Of a stretch of 64,000 bases of DNA, positions 41,785-51,688 are shown piece by piece; within the stretch, counting starts at the first letter, position 1; every line of letters begins with the position of its first letter. The stretch is taken from assembly GCA_039969355.1 (NCBI GenBank), contig JBDVOA010000031.1, forward strand, positions 124,001 to 188,000. Reading direction: 5' to 3'. Both the position numbers and the translations under genes were made by a program. The notes beneath the pieces were generated by a model. It ran no database searches, was not told the DNA's origin, and saw nothing but the letters and a program-made list of their open reading frames with translations. The stretch comes from JL08 sp039969355 (GTDB lineage Bacteria; Pseudomonadota; Alphaproteobacteria; Rhodobacterales; Rhodobacteraceae).

Positions 41785-42165
41785 ATGGACGACAATCTGT
41801 TTGAAAAAGGGCTGATGCAACGCAAGGCCACACTTGGCGAGGAATACGTTAACAAAAACCTTGCAACCGCGGACGATTTCAACCGCCCGTTTCAGGAGGC
41901 TATGACCGCATGGTGCTGGGGATTTGGCTGGGGGGACGACACCATTGACCCAAAAACCCGCAGCTTGATGAACTTGTCGATGATTGGCGCCTTGGGAAAA
42001 ATGGCCGAATGGGAAATTCACCTTCGGGGGGCGATCAACAACGGAGTCAGCGCTGATGAAATCCGGGCGGCGATTCACGTCATCGCTATTTATTGTGGTG
42101 TGCCACAGGGTGTGGAGTGCTTTCGTATCGCTCGCAAAGTGCTAGAAGAGAATAACTTGATCTAG
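41785..42165 (+). CDS. Carboxymuconolactone decarboxylase-family protein
   Basis: 126 residues from the ATG at 41785, with AAGGAC 5 nt upstream. GWGDDTIDPKTRSLMNLSMI, EWEIHLRGAINNGVSADEI and HVIAIYCGVPQGVECFRIA match the PcaC/CMD branch. The CxxxH-type AhpD redox motif is not present (the Cys in IAIYCGVPQG lacks its partner), so a decarboxylase/gamma-carboxymuconolactone-type role is more likely than peroxidase activity. No other protocatechuate genes are nearby. It starts near the TRAP operon 2 promoter and lies 130 nt before acs. Confidence 0.88.
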   Translation: MDDNLFEKGLMQRKATLGEEYVNKNLATADDFNRPFQEAMTAWCWGFGWGDDTIDPKTRSLMNLSMIGALGKMAEWEIHLRGAINNGVSADEIRAAIHVIAIYCGVPQGVECFRIARKVLEENNLI

Positions 42166-42295
42166 CAATTGCCGGTTGGTGCGACAATGGTGTGTAAGCA
42201 ATTGGCAGCTTGTTTCCTTCCGTTCGATTCTGAGTATGATCGTCCAGACCCATGCGCCGCCAGTGCATTTTGACAGACCCTCGGAGGATACCCAG

Positions 42296-44251
42296 ATGAC
42301 AGAGCACCACCCATCCAAAGCAACTTATGCGCCATCTTCCGATACGGTTGCACATGCGCTTATTGATAACGCGAAATACAACAAAATGTACGCGGATTCG
42401 ATCAGGGATCCGAATGCGTTCTGGGGGACCCAAGGCAAGCGTGTTGACTGGATCAAGCCCTACACTCAAGTCAAAGATGCGAGCTATGCTTTTGGGAACG
42501 TGAATATAAACTGGTTCAGCGATGGCACGCTGAACGTCGCTGCAAATTGCATTGATCGCCATTTGGCAACTCGCGGGAACCAGACCGCGATCATTTTCGA
42601 GCCGGACGATCCAAACGGCAATGCAAAACACATCACATACAAGGAGTTGCATTCATCTGTCTGCCGGATGGCCAACATTCTCAAAGACATGGGTATCAGC
42701 AAGGGAGACCGCGTTGTCATCTACATGCCAATGATCCCTGAGGCTGCGTATGCCATGCTTGCATGTGCCCGTATTGGTGCAATTCATTCGATCGTCTTTG
42801 CTGGGTTTTCACCAGATGCGTTGGCATCCCGCATTCAAGGTTGCGACGCAGCTGCGTTGATCACCGCGGATTACGCACCGCGTGGTGGCAAGGTAACGCC
42901 ACTGAAATCAAATGCAGACATCGCACTTGGGCAATGCAGCGACGCGGTCAAATGTCTGGTGATCAAACGGACCGGCGGAGAGATCAATTGGAGTGAGCGG
43001 GACTTCGACTACAATGATTTGGCCAAGTCAGCTGGTGACACTTGCGCCCCCGAAGAAATGAACGCCGAAGATCCCCTGTTTATCCTCTATACCTCGGGCT
43101 CAACTGGCCAACCCAAAGGTGTTGTGCATACAACCGGTGGTTATCTTGTCTTCGCAAGCATGACCCATGAATACGTGTTTGACTACCATGACGGCGACAT
43201 CTTCTGGTGCACGGCTGATGTCGGTTGGGTCACAGGCCATTCCTATATTGTGTACGGACCGCTGGCCAACGGGGCCACAACGCTGATGTTTGAAGGAGTC
43301 CCGACATACCCGGATGCATCGCGGTTCTGGCAGGTATGCGAAAAGCACAAAGTGAATCAGTTCTACACCGCGCCTACTGCCATCCGGGCACTGATGGCGC
43401 ACGGGGACGATCCGGTCAAAGGGTCTGATCTGTCATCCTTGCGGGTTCTGGGCACCGTCGGCGAGCCGATCAACCCCGAAGCGTGGGGCTGGTACAACGA
43501 TGTGGTTGGTCACGGTCGCTGTCCGATCGTGGACACCTGGTGGCAAACCGAAACCGGAGGCCATCTGCTCACCCCCCTGCCCGGCGCACATGCAGCCAAA
43601 CCTGGTTCTGCAATGAAGCCGTTTTTTGGCATCGAGCCTGTTATTCTTGATCCGCAATCCGGCGTTGAAATCCTCACCAATCCGGCTGAGGGCGTTCTGT
43701 GTCTCAAGGACAGCTGGCCAGGGCAGATGCGCACGGTCTGGGGCGATCACGAACGGTTCGAAAAAACCTACTTCAGTGACTACAAGGGTTACTATTTTAC
43801 GGGTGATGGCGCCAAACGGGATGAAGATGGCGATTACTGGATCACGGGGCGGGTTGATGACGTTATCAACGTCTCTGGACACCGTATGGGTACCGCTGAA
43901 GTGGAGAGCGCGCTTGTCGCCCATGAAAAAGTCGCAGAAGCCGCTGTTGTCGGCTACCCGCACGACATCAAGGGACAGGGCATCTATTGCTACGTGACGC
44001 TGATGCTCGGAGAAACGCCCAGCGATGAGTTGATCAAGGAACTTCGCAGCTGGGTTCGTTCAGAGATTGGCCCAATCGCAAGCCCGGATGTAATTCAGTG
44101 GGCGCCTGGCCTCCCGAAAACTCGATCCGGCAAAATCATGCGCCGCATCTTGCGCAAAATTGCCGAAAACGATTATGGCTCACTTGGTGACACCTCAACA
44201 CTGGCAGACCCTTCTGTCGTTGACGACCTCATTGCAAATCGCGACGGTTAA
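42296..44251 (+). CDS. acs: Acetyl-CoA synthetase (AMP-forming)
   Basis: 651 residues from the ATG at 42296, supported by GGAGG upstream. Motifs: ILYTSGSTGQPKGVVHTTGG (phosphate loop), TWWQTETGGHLLTPLPG, YYFTGDGAKRDEDGDYWITG with the hinge Asp, and PKTRSGKIMRRILRKI with the C-terminal acetylation-type Lys. The WTADVGWVTGHSYI-type block (here WCTADVGWVTGHSYIVYG) with its Trp supports acetate rather than longer acyl substrates. It makes acetyl-CoA from acetate and ATP. It is not obviously in an operon; the flavin reductase gene follows after 71 nt. Confidence 0.94.
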   Translation: MTEHHPSKATYAPSSDTVAHALIDNAKYNKMYADSIRDPNAFWGTQGKRVDWIKPYTQVKDASYAFGNVNINWFSDGTLNVAANCIDRHLATRGNQTAIIFEPDDPNGNAKHITYKELHSSVCRMANILKDMGISKGDRVVIYMPMIPEAAYAMLACARIGAIHSIVFAGFSPDALASRIQGCDAAALITADYAPRGGKVTPLKSNADIALGQCSDAVKCLVIKRTGGEINWSERDFDYNDLAKSAGDTCAPEEMNAEDPLFILYTSGSTGQPKGVVHTTGGYLVFASMTHEYVFDYHDGDIFWCTADVGWVTGHSYIVYGPLANGATTLMFEGVPTYPDASRFWQVCEKHKVNQFYTAPTAIRALMAHGDDPVKGSDLSSLRVLGTVGEPINPEAWGWYNDVVGHGRCPIVDTWWQTETGGHLLTPLPGAHAAKPGSAMKPFFGIEPVILDPQSGVEILTNPAEGVLCLKDSWPGQMRTVWGDHERFEKTYFSDYKGYYFTGDGAKRDEDGDYWITGRVDDVINVSGHRMGTAEVESALVAHEKVAEAAVVGYPHDIKGQGIYCYVTLMLGETPSDELIKELRSWVRSEIGPIASPDVIQWAPGLPKTRSGKIMRRILRKIAENDYGSLGDTSTLADPSVVDDLIANRDG

Positions 44252-44322
44252 GTAAGGTCCTGCATGGACAACTCTGACCCGCCGTGGCATGTCGAATTCT
44301 TTCTAGTTAATGGTCCTCTCTG

Positions 44323-44847
44323 ATGGCGCAGTCCTTTGTTCCCGGCCCTTCTACCGAACGTTCATTTCGGGACGCGCTGGGGTGTTTCAGCTCTGGTGTC
44401 ACGGTCGTGACCACCATGACAGCCGACGGCCCGGTAGGTATGACTGCCAATTCTTTTTCTTCGGTTTCATTGGCCCCTCCCCTGATACTGTGGTCAGCCG
44501 CAAAGGCACCGCGACGATACCGGGCGTTTTTCGCGGCAGAGCGCTTCGCCGTTCATGTGCTGGCACGTAATCAACAGCAATTTGCAAGGAATTTTGCCAC
44601 TGCCGGAGACGCGTTTGAGCAGGCCGAATGGGCCCCGAATGACGATGGGGTACCAATTTTGGCGGAACGTCTGGCGTTGTTCGACTGCAAGACTTCGGCA
44701 CGTTACGACGCCGGCGATCATACAATTATTGTAGGGCAGGTCCTTTTGGCAGAGCATGGATCGGGGGCAGGACTTATCTTTGAACAGGGTGAATATGGTC
44801 ATTTCACACCTTTCAAAGTTGCAAAGCCAACCTTGAACAGCGCCTGA
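44323..44847 (+). CDS. Flavin reductase-like domain protein
   Basis: 174 residues. FRDALGCFSSGVTVVTTMTA and GMTANSFSSVSLAPPLILWS are the two blocks of the flavin reductase (FMN-binding split-barrel) family, with FAVHVLARNQQQFARNFA typical of the HpaC-type group. Such proteins supply reduced flavin to a monooxygenase or act on it directly. No monooxygenase gene is in the window. It is separated from the LysR gene by one nucleotide, so the two are probably cotranscribed. Confidence 0.9.
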   Translation: MAQSFVPGPSTERSFRDALGCFSSGVTVVTTMTADGPVGMTANSFSSVSLAPPLILWSAAKAPRRYRAFFAAERFAVHVLARNQQQFARNFATAGDAFEQAEWAPNDDGVPILAERLALFDCKTSARYDAGDHTIIVGQVLLAEHGSGAGLIFEQGEYGHFTPFKVAKPTLNSA

Positions 44848-44848
44848 C

Positions 44849-45742
44849 ATGCGTCCCAGCCTAAAACAGCTGGAAGCGCTCATCTGGGTGGCGGATTTGG
44901 GCAGTTTTCGCAAAGCGGCTGACCGACTGAACACAACCCAGCCCAATATCTCCGCACGCATCTCCGGGCTAGAGACCGTTCTGGGCGTTTCTCTTATGGA
45001 GCGAGACGCCGGTTCCGTTCACCTCACGACAAAGGGGCTGGACGTCCTAGATCATGCGCGCAAGGTTCTCAATGCCACCGAGGCCCTCGTGAATTCCGCC
45101 AGCGAGGCTGCACTATTTGACGGCACGTTGCGTCTTGGCGTGACAGAGATGATTGTACACACTTGGTTACCAGACTTTCTGCGTGATCTGAAAACCCGGT
45201 TTCCGACGGTGCAGGTCGAGATGACTGTCGATATGTCCGTTCATCTGGAAACGCAACTGGCAGGACGCTCCCTTGACCTGGCCTTACAAAACGGACCGTT
45301 CAACCGCGCGATGAGCGGACAGGTCAGCCTAGGATCCTATCCCCTCATCTGGGTCACCTCACCCAGCCTGAACCTACATCGGTTGAACCCGATCAATATC
45401 GAGGATCTGGCGCGCCACACGATCCTTACACATACACGCGATACCAAACTCTATGCAGAGGTCTCGGGCCATTTCAGTACCCGGCGTGATTTGCAGGTGC
45501 GGCTCGTGCCATCTAGTTCGCTTACGGCCTGCTTGCATATGGCCGTAAACGGAATGGGGCTCGTGACCGTTCCTGCGGCGATGGTGGAACGCGAACTCGC
45601 ATCTGGCGACTTAGTACGCCTTCAATATGACTGGGTACCTGATGCGATGGATTTCTATGCCCGGTACGATGCCAAAAAGGCTTCGGACTTTGTTGCAACT
45701 GCAGCCGGACTGGCGGCACGCTGTGCCGCTGCGTCGTTTTAA
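44849..45742 (+). CDS. LysR-family transcriptional regulator
   Basis: 297 residues. N-terminal helix-turn-helix: SLKQLEALIWVADLGSFRKA followed by ADRLNTTQPNISARISGLE. The effector domain spans the remaining ~210 residues (LRLGVTEMIVHTWLPDFLRD onwards). It begins directly after the flavin reductase and ends 122 nt before hyuA in the same direction, so it is placed to control the hyuA-to-SDR cluster. LysR regulators usually act on a divergent or adjacent promoter with a pathway-related inducer. Confidence 0.93.
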   Translation: MRPSLKQLEALIWVADLGSFRKAADRLNTTQPNISARISGLETVLGVSLMERDAGSVHLTTKGLDVLDHARKVLNATEALVNSASEAALFDGTLRLGVTEMIVHTWLPDFLRDLKTRFPTVQVEMTVDMSVHLETQLAGRSLDLALQNGPFNRAMSGQVSLGSYPLIWVTSPSLNLHRLNPINIEDLARHTILTHTRDTKLYAEVSGHFSTRRDLQVRLVPSSSLTACLHMAVNGMGLVTVPAAMVERELASGDLVRLQYDWVPDAMDFYARYDAKKASDFVATAAGLAARCAAASF

Positions 45743-45864
45743 TCAAAAGCGTCTGGATAATAATTTTTTTCTATCCTCCACATCGCATTAAATAATTGGA
45801 TGTGATGATCCTTGCCGGTTTAGACTTTGACCAAAGTCATGATTCTGCTCAAGGGCCTACCAAA

Positions 45865-47958
45865 ATGACCTCTTCGATGATCCGTCTTGGCGTGGATATT
45901 GGCGGCACGTTTACGGATGTCGTCCTTGAGCGCGACAGCCAACTTTTTTCCACCAAGGTTCTGACTACTTACGCCGCGCCCGAAGATGCAATTCTGGATG
46001 GTATCGCCCAAGTGTGCACCAAAGCAGATGTCCAACCCTTCCAGATTGGTCAGATCATCCACGGCACGACGCTGGCTACCAACGCGCTGATCGAGCGGCG
46101 TGGTGCGCACACGGCGCTGATTACAACAAACGGGTTTCGCGATGTCATCGAGATGCGCACGGAATCTAGGTTCGAGCAATACGATCTTAACCTGGTGCTG
46201 CCAGAGCCATTACTACCGCGTCAGCATCGCTATACACTATGCGAACGCGTCAGCGCCCGGGGCGAAATTCTGGTACCACTGGATCGCACTGAAATCGAAG
46301 ATCTGGCAGAGGATATTCGGATAGCCGGTTTCCAAAGCGTCGCGGTCGGGCTCATCCATTCTTACTTGAAAGATGATCACGAACGCATGGTGCGCGACGT
46401 ATTGGCCGAGAAATTGCCGGATGTCATGGTGTCGCTTTCCAGCGAAGTGTCGCCGCAGATGCGGGAATACGAACGGTTTAACACCACCGTCGCAAACGCT
46501 TACATCAAACCGCTGATGAAGAGCTATCTGGGTCGCCTAGAGGGGCGTCTGGCAAAGGCTGGCATCACCTGTTCGATTTTCCTGATGCATTCCGGTGGCG
46601 GCATCATATCGCTGGAAAGTGCTGCGGAATTTCCAGTCCGACTGGTAGAATCCGGCCCCGCTGGCGGCGCTGTTTTTGCGGCAGACATAGCGACACGCTA
46701 TGGTTTGGACAAAGTGCTTTCCTTCGACATGGGCGGCACCACAGCCAAAATCTGCCTGATCAAGAACCAGACTCCCAAAACAGCGCGCGTATTCGAAGTG
46801 GCGCGCTCTTACCGGTTCAAAAAAGGTTCAGGCATGCCAATCTCGATCCCGGTCATTGATATGGTGGAAATCGGGGCTGGCGGCGGCTCATTGGCCCATG
46901 TGGACGCGATGAGGCAGATACGCGTCGGTCCGGAAAGCGCTGGTTCCGAGCCCGGCCCTGCCTGTTATGGTCGGGGCGGGGAACGCCCTGCAGTCACTGA
47001 TGCCGATCTTGTATTGGGTAAACTAGATCCGGACAATTTCGCCGGAGGATCGATTCCCTTGCACACAGAAAACTCTGCGATTGCGCTGAAAAACTCCTTA
47101 GGCGAACCTTTGAACATGGATGCTAAAACCGCGGCCTTTGGTTTGGCTGAGGTGGTGGACGAAAACATGGCCAACGCGGCACGGGTCCACGCCGTTGAAA
47201 ACGGCGAAGACCTCGCCGGTTACACGATGATTGCTTTTGGAGGTGCTGCACCGCTTCATGCCGGGCGACTATGTGAAAAACTGGGCATAGATCGGTTGGT
47301 GGTGCCGCCCGGAGCCGGAGTGGGATCAGCAATTGGTTTTTTGCGCGCGCCGTTTAGTTTTGAGGCGACCCGCAGCCTATACATGAAGCTCTCCGATTTT
47401 GAACCCGATACAATACGCGACGTTTTGACAGAACTGCGGCAAGAGGCCACCGGCTTTGTCCGTTCATGCGACGCAAGCGCCGACATCCAGGCCGAATTCA
47501 AGGCTTATATGCGCTACACCGGTCAGGGTTGGGAAATACCTATTGTGCTATCGCCTGATCAGGCAGCCAATCCTGACAAGGACACGTACCAGCGTTTGTT
47601 CGAGGAGGATTACGCAAGCCTGTTCGGGCGGGTTGTTGATGGCATGGACGTGGAAATGACGGTTTGGGCCGTAAATGCGACAACGCCTCCTGCCAAAGTA
47701 ACCACCACCCAGCCACAAACAAAGCAGTCCCCGGCAATCACAACTGGCACACGACCCCTGTTTGACCCTGCGCTGGCTAAGTCTGTTGAGGCATCGATTG
47801 TTCAAAGGGAAGACATGACATCAGGTCATTACATAATCGGTCCGGCCGTAATTACGGAAGACGAAACGACTATTGTCATCCCCAGCAGCCGTCAGGCAGT
47901 CGCACAACCCGATGGCTGTATCGACCTGACGGCAGTCCCAACAGGAGAAGGCGCATGA
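45865..47958 (+). CDS. Hydantoinase/oxoprolinase subunit A (HyuA family)
   Basis: 697 residues from the ATG at 45865, which places the ATPase motif IRLGVDIGGTFTDVVLERDS right at the N-terminus; a TTG at 45796 would add 23 residues. Further motifs are GTTLATNALIERRGAHTALI, FDMGGTTAKICLI and EIGAGGGSLAHVD, the actin-like ATP-binding fold of HyuA. Subunit A pairs with HyuB in ATP-dependent ring-opening amidohydrolases (N-methylhydantoinase, 5-oxoprolinase) and in acetone/acetophenone carboxylases. The stop overlaps hyuB as ATGA. The substrate is not predictable from the two subunits alone. Confidence 0.92.
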   Translation: MTSSMIRLGVDIGGTFTDVVLERDSQLFSTKVLTTYAAPEDAILDGIAQVCTKADVQPFQIGQIIHGTTLATNALIERRGAHTALITTNGFRDVIEMRTESRFEQYDLNLVLPEPLLPRQHRYTLCERVSARGEILVPLDRTEIEDLAEDIRIAGFQSVAVGLIHSYLKDDHERMVRDVLAEKLPDVMVSLSSEVSPQMREYERFNTTVANAYIKPLMKSYLGRLEGRLAKAGITCSIFLMHSGGGIISLESAAEFPVRLVESGPAGGAVFAADIATRYGLDKVLSFDMGGTTAKICLIKNQTPKTARVFEVARSYRFKKGSGMPISIPVIDMVEIGAGGGSLAHVDAMRQIRVGPESAGSEPGPACYGRGGERPAVTDADLVLGKLDPDNFAGGSIPLHTENSAIALKNSLGEPLNMDAKTAAFGLAEVVDENMANAARVHAVENGEDLAGYTMIAFGGAAPLHAGRLCEKLGIDRLVVPPGAGVGSAIGFLRAPFSFEATRSLYMKLSDFEPDTIRDVLTELRQEATGFVRSCDASADIQAEFKAYMRYTGQGWEIPIVLSPDQAANPDKDTYQRLFEEDYASLFGRVVDGMDVEMTVWAVNATTPPAKVTTTQPQTKQSPAITTGTRPLFDPALAKSVEASIVQREDMTSGHYIIGPAVITEDETTIVIPSSRQAVAQPDGCIDLTAVPTGEGA

Positions 47959-49676
47959 CGTCATCCGCCAACACCACCTCTGATGTTGCCAAGCAAGTGA
48001 TGTGGAATCGGCTGATTTCCGTGGTCGAGGAACAGGCACAAGCCTTGGTTCGCACCGCCTTTTCCACCTCCGTTCGCGAGGCAGGTGATCTTTCAGCCGG
48101 CGTTTATGACAAAAGTGGCCGGATGCTGGCTCAGGCCGTGACTGGCACCCCGGGTCACGTCAATGCCATGGCCGATGCAGTGGCTCATTTCATCCGGCGG
48201 ATCGGTCTGGACCAAATTTTTGAGGGCGACGTATACCTTACCAATGATCCCTGGGAAGGCACGGGTCATCTGCATGATATCACCGTGGTCACGCCCTCAT
48301 ATCATCAGGGGGCATTTGTCGGCTTCTTCGCCTGCACAGCCCATATAGTCGACATCGGAGGGCGTGGCTTCGGCGCTGATGCCGCTAGCATCTACGAAGA
48401 AGGCCTTTATCTTCCGATCATGAAATTCGCCGAACGCGGCGTTGTCGACAAAAGCCTTGTTCAAATCGTTCGCGGCAACGTGCGCGAACCCGATCAACTT
48501 ATCGGTGATATCTATGCGCTCGCGACTTGCAATGAAATCGGCCAACGCCGATTGAGCGAAATGATGGGTGAATTCGGGTTGGAAACGCTCGACGGTATCG
48601 CCAGCTTCATCCTCGAGAACTCGCGCCGGGCAACGTTGGAGCGGATTGCCGCCCTGCCCCGCGCGACAGCCAATGGCGCTATGCGCATTGATGGGTATGA
48701 CACGCCAATCGATCTCGTCGTCAGGCTGGACCTGCAAGAGGATCGCATTCTTTGCGATTTTACTGGCACGTCAGGGCTCGACAAAAAGGGCATCAATGTT
48801 CCGCTGGTCTATACCAAGGCCTACGCTTGCTACGCGTTGAAATGTGCGATTGCACCTGAAATCCCGAACAATGCCGCATCGCTTGCACCCTTTGAGGTGA
48901 CGGCACCAGTAGATTCAATAGTGAATGCGGTGCACCCTGCTCCTGTGGCGCTGCGCCATATCATCGGTCACATGATCCCCGACACGGTTTATGACGCGCT
49001 GGACAAGATCCTTCCAAATCTGGTGCCCGCCGAAGGGGCCGGTACCTTGTGCAATTTTCAAGTCTCTTTGCGCCCTCGCACTGACCAACTTGCGCCAGAA
49101 GGAGCGGTTCGCGCTGAGGTTCTGGCCTTCAATTCGGGCGGCTCGGGCGCGCGCCCGGACACAGACGGATTGAATGCCACTGCTTTTCCCTCTGGTGTCA
49201 TGACAATGCCAATCGAGGCGACCGAACACACCGGTCCGGTCATCATCTGGCGCAAAGAGCTGCGCCCCGACAGCGGCGGCGCGGGTAAATTCCGGGGCGG
49301 TCTTGGCCAGTACATGGAAGTCGGTGCTGCTGAGGGGCACGAATTTGACTTTCAGGCCATGTTTGATCGTATTGATCACCCTGCACGCGGACGTCAGGGT
49401 GGCGCGGACGGCGCGCCGACAACCATTGTCCGGAATGACGATGCTCCGATGAAAGGCAAGGGAAAACAATTTGTGCCGCACGGTCGACGGGTCATGCTCG
49501 CCTTTCCGGGAGGCGCGGGCTACGGCCCAGCGTCCGCCCGTGATCCGGCATTAGTTCGTCGTGATCTTGCACGCGGCTATATATCTGCCGAAACTGCAAT
49601 TGCAGCCTACGGGTTGACGCAGGAAGAGGCCGACTCGGTGCTCGAAACCGTAAAAAAAGGGGGAGACGTTTCATGA
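47955..49676 (+). CDS. Hydantoinase/oxoprolinase subunit B (HyuB family)
   Basis: 573 residues. The N-terminal AQALVRTAFSTSVREAGDLS and DVYLTNDPWEGTGHLHDITV are standard HyuB blocks, and the C-terminal GPVIIWRKELRPDSGGAGKF with FRGGLGQYMEVG follows. GGSGARPDTDGLNATAFPSG is also typical. It forms the catalytic subunit partner of HyuA. ATGA overlaps at both ends, with hyuA before and the FAD oxidoreductase gene after, show a tightly coupled operon. Confidence 0.93.
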   Translation: MTSSANTTSDVAKQVMWNRLISVVEEQAQALVRTAFSTSVREAGDLSAGVYDKSGRMLAQAVTGTPGHVNAMADAVAHFIRRIGLDQIFEGDVYLTNDPWEGTGHLHDITVVTPSYHQGAFVGFFACTAHIVDIGGRGFGADAASIYEEGLYLPIMKFAERGVVDKSLVQIVRGNVREPDQLIGDIYALATCNEIGQRRLSEMMGEFGLETLDGIASFILENSRRATLERIAALPRATANGAMRIDGYDTPIDLVVRLDLQEDRILCDFTGTSGLDKKGINVPLVYTKAYACYALKCAIAPEIPNNAASLAPFEVTAPVDSIVNAVHPAPVALRHIIGHMIPDTVYDALDKILPNLVPAEGAGTLCNFQVSLRPRTDQLAPEGAVRAEVLAFNSGGSGARPDTDGLNATAFPSGVMTMPIEATEHTGPVIIWRKELRPDSGGAGKFRGGLGQYMEVGAAEGHEFDFQAMFDRIDHPARGRQGGADGAPTTIVRNDDAPMKGKGKQFVPHGRRVMLAFPGGAGYGPASARDPALVRRDLARGYISAETAIAAYGLTQEEADSVLETVKKGGDVS

Positions 49677-50884
49677 GCGCACTGGAGACACCAAAGGCAA
49701 AACACTATGATGTCGTACTGGTCGGCGGCGCAATGTACGGATCGTCGATTGCTTGGTTTCTGTCTGACAATCCGGACTTTGACGGCTCAATCCTTGTTGT
49801 GGAACGGGACCCGACTTACGAATTCACCTCAACGTCGCACACAAACAGCTGCATCCGTCAGCAATTCAGCCGCGAGATCAACGTGCAGATATCGCAGTTT
49901 GGTGCAGAATTCATCAAGAATTTCCGACAGTTCATGGGTGATGACCCCCGCGTGCCCGATGTCGTATTGCAGAGCTACGGCTACATGTATCTGGCCGACA
50001 CAGAACACTTTGCAAATGTCCTGAAGGAGGCGCAGAAAATGCAGGCCTCTCTGGGAGCTGGCACCAAATTCATGAGTAGAGAAGAAATTGCGCGCGACTA
50101 TCCTTTCTACAGCCTCGACGACATCATCGGCGCCAACCACAACCTGATCGACGAGGGGTATTTTGACGGCAACACCCTGTTTGACTGGTGGAAACGCGTC
50201 GCCCGTGAAAACGGTGTTGAATACGTGACCAACGAAGTTGTGGCGATGACGACAAACGCCGCTGGCATAGCCATCGAAAGTGTAACGCTTGCCTCCGGTG
50301 ACGAAATATCCTGCGGCAAAGTCGTCAATACATCTGGTCCACGCGCTGCCCGCACAGCTGCAATGGCAGGCATTGAAATTCCGGTAGAGCCACGCAAACG
50401 CTATACCTTCATTTTTTCCGCCGAACAGCCACTGGACCGCGACCTGCCGCTGACCATTGACCCCAGCGGAGTGCACATGCGCTCGGACGGCGCGTATTAT
50501 CTGGCAGGATGTCCCCCAGACGAAGACCCGGCGGTGGACTATGATGACTTTGTGCAGGATCACAGCATCTGGGAGGACAAAGTCTGGCCTATAATTGCGA
50601 ACCGCATCCCCCAATTTGAGGCGATAAAGCTTATCAATTCGTGGGCCGGGCATTATGCCTTTAATACTTTGGATCAGAATGCCATTCTGGGACCGCATCC
50701 AAAGGTCACAAACTTCATTTTTGCGAACGGATTTTCCGGCCATGGGTTTCAACAATCTCCGGCCATGGGTCGAGGCACGGCCGAACACATTGCATATGGA
50801 GAATACCGCAGCCTTGACCTGACGCCGTTTCACTTTGACCGTATTGAGACCCGCACACCATTTGACGAAAAGGCCGTAATATGA
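49673..50884 (+). CDS. FAD-dependent oxidoreductase (D-amino acid oxidase/glycine oxidase superfamily)
   Basis: 403 residues. The FAD-binding motif YDVVLVGGAMYGSSIAWFLS is at the N-terminus, an NSCIRQQFSREINVQIS block follows, and the C-terminal FANGFSGHGFQQSPAMGRGT is the second FAD-contact motif of DAO-type enzymes. It oxidises a C-N bond in an amino or N-alkyl amino acid, possibly the product released by HyuAB. ATGA overlaps with hyuB and with the aldolase gene place it in the same operon. Confidence 0.9.
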   Translation: MSALETPKAKHYDVVLVGGAMYGSSIAWFLSDNPDFDGSILVVERDPTYEFTSTSHTNSCIRQQFSREINVQISQFGAEFIKNFRQFMGDDPRVPDVVLQSYGYMYLADTEHFANVLKEAQKMQASLGAGTKFMSREEIARDYPFYSLDDIIGANHNLIDEGYFDGNTLFDWWKRVARENGVEYVTNEVVAMTTNAAGIAIESVTLASGDEISCGKVVNTSGPRAARTAAMAGIEIPVEPRKRYTFIFSAEQPLDRDLPLTIDPSGVHMRSDGAYYLAGCPPDEDPAVDYDDFVQDHSIWEDKVWPIIANRIPQFEAIKLINSWAGHYAFNTLDQNAILGPHPKVTNFIFANGFSGHGFQQSPAMGRGTAEHIAYGEYRSLDLTPFHFDRIETRTPFDEKAVI

Positions 50885-51654
50885 ATCTTTCCCCAAATCC
50901 ATTCACCCGCGCAATCAAAAGCGGGCAAAAACAGATCGGCCTTTGGGTCAGTCTTTGCAGCCCGTTTGCAGCCGAAGTTGTTGCACCTGCGGGATTTGAC
51001 TGGGTTTTATTGGACATGGAACATTCGCCAGGCGAACTAACTTCGATCATGGGTCAGCTACAGGTATTTGCCGCCTACCCCACCACTGCGATTGTGCGCC
51101 CGGACTGGAACGACCCGGTCAAGGTAAAACGATTGCTCGACATCGGCGCCCCGGGGTTGTTGTTTCCAATGGTTCAGAACGCAGAAGAAGCCAAGCTGGC
51201 GGTTGCAGCGACACGCTATCCACCGCGTGGAATGCGTGGCGTCAGCGCCTCTACACGTGGCAACAAGTTCGGGCGGGTCGGCGATTATTTTGGCGAGATT
51301 GAAAACGAAACAACTGTGATCGTGCAGGTAGAAACCCTTGCAGCGCTTGACCAGGCTGCCGCAATCGGCTCGGTTGATGGCGTCAGCGGCGTGTTCTTTG
51401 GACCGGCTGACATTGCCGCGGATATGGGATTGCTTGGCCAGCCGATGGCGCCAGCGGTCTGGGAACAAATCTGGGCCTGCGCCCGCGGCCTGATTGCTAA
51501 AAACATCCCTGTCGGAACATTGGTGGCGGATCCCTTGTTTGCCTCAGAGTTGCTAGCGGACGGTTTCACCTTTGTCGCCTGCGGATCAGATATCGGAATT
51601 TTGGCCAAAGGCGCTGACTCATTGATGGCCCAAGTCAAAGGCGCCATTTCGTAG
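50881..51654 (+). CDS. HpcH/HpaI aldolase-family protein
   Basis: 257 residues. The class II aldolase residues are readable: His in DMEHSPGE, Arg in AIVRPDWND, Glu in IVQVETLAALD and Asp in FFGPADIAADMG, the last two being metal ligands. Family members cleave 2-keto-3-deoxy or 4-hydroxy-2-oxo acids to pyruvate (or oxaloacetate-type products) plus an aldehyde. Coupled by ATGA to the oxidoreductase gene, so it likely acts on its oxidised product. The cleaved substrate is unknown. Confidence 0.92.
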   Translation: MNLSPNPFTRAIKSGQKQIGLWVSLCSPFAAEVVAPAGFDWVLLDMEHSPGELTSIMGQLQVFAAYPTTAIVRPDWNDPVKVKRLLDIGAPGLLFPMVQNAEEAKLAVAATRYPPRGMRGVSASTRGNKFGRVGDYFGEIENETTVIVQVETLAALDQAAAIGSVDGVSGVFFGPADIAADMGLLGQPMAPAVWEQIWACARGLIAKNIPVGTLVADPLFASELLADGFTFVACGSDIGILAKGADSLMAQVKGAIS

Positions 51655-51688
51655 TGCTTTGCGTGCCAACAACCATCGGAGAACAAAT

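Noticed and set aside
44323..45742. Flavin reductase plus LysR as a separate monooxygenase module
   Set aside because: No monooxygenase component is in the window, so only association with the following hyuA cluster is supported, and that weakly.
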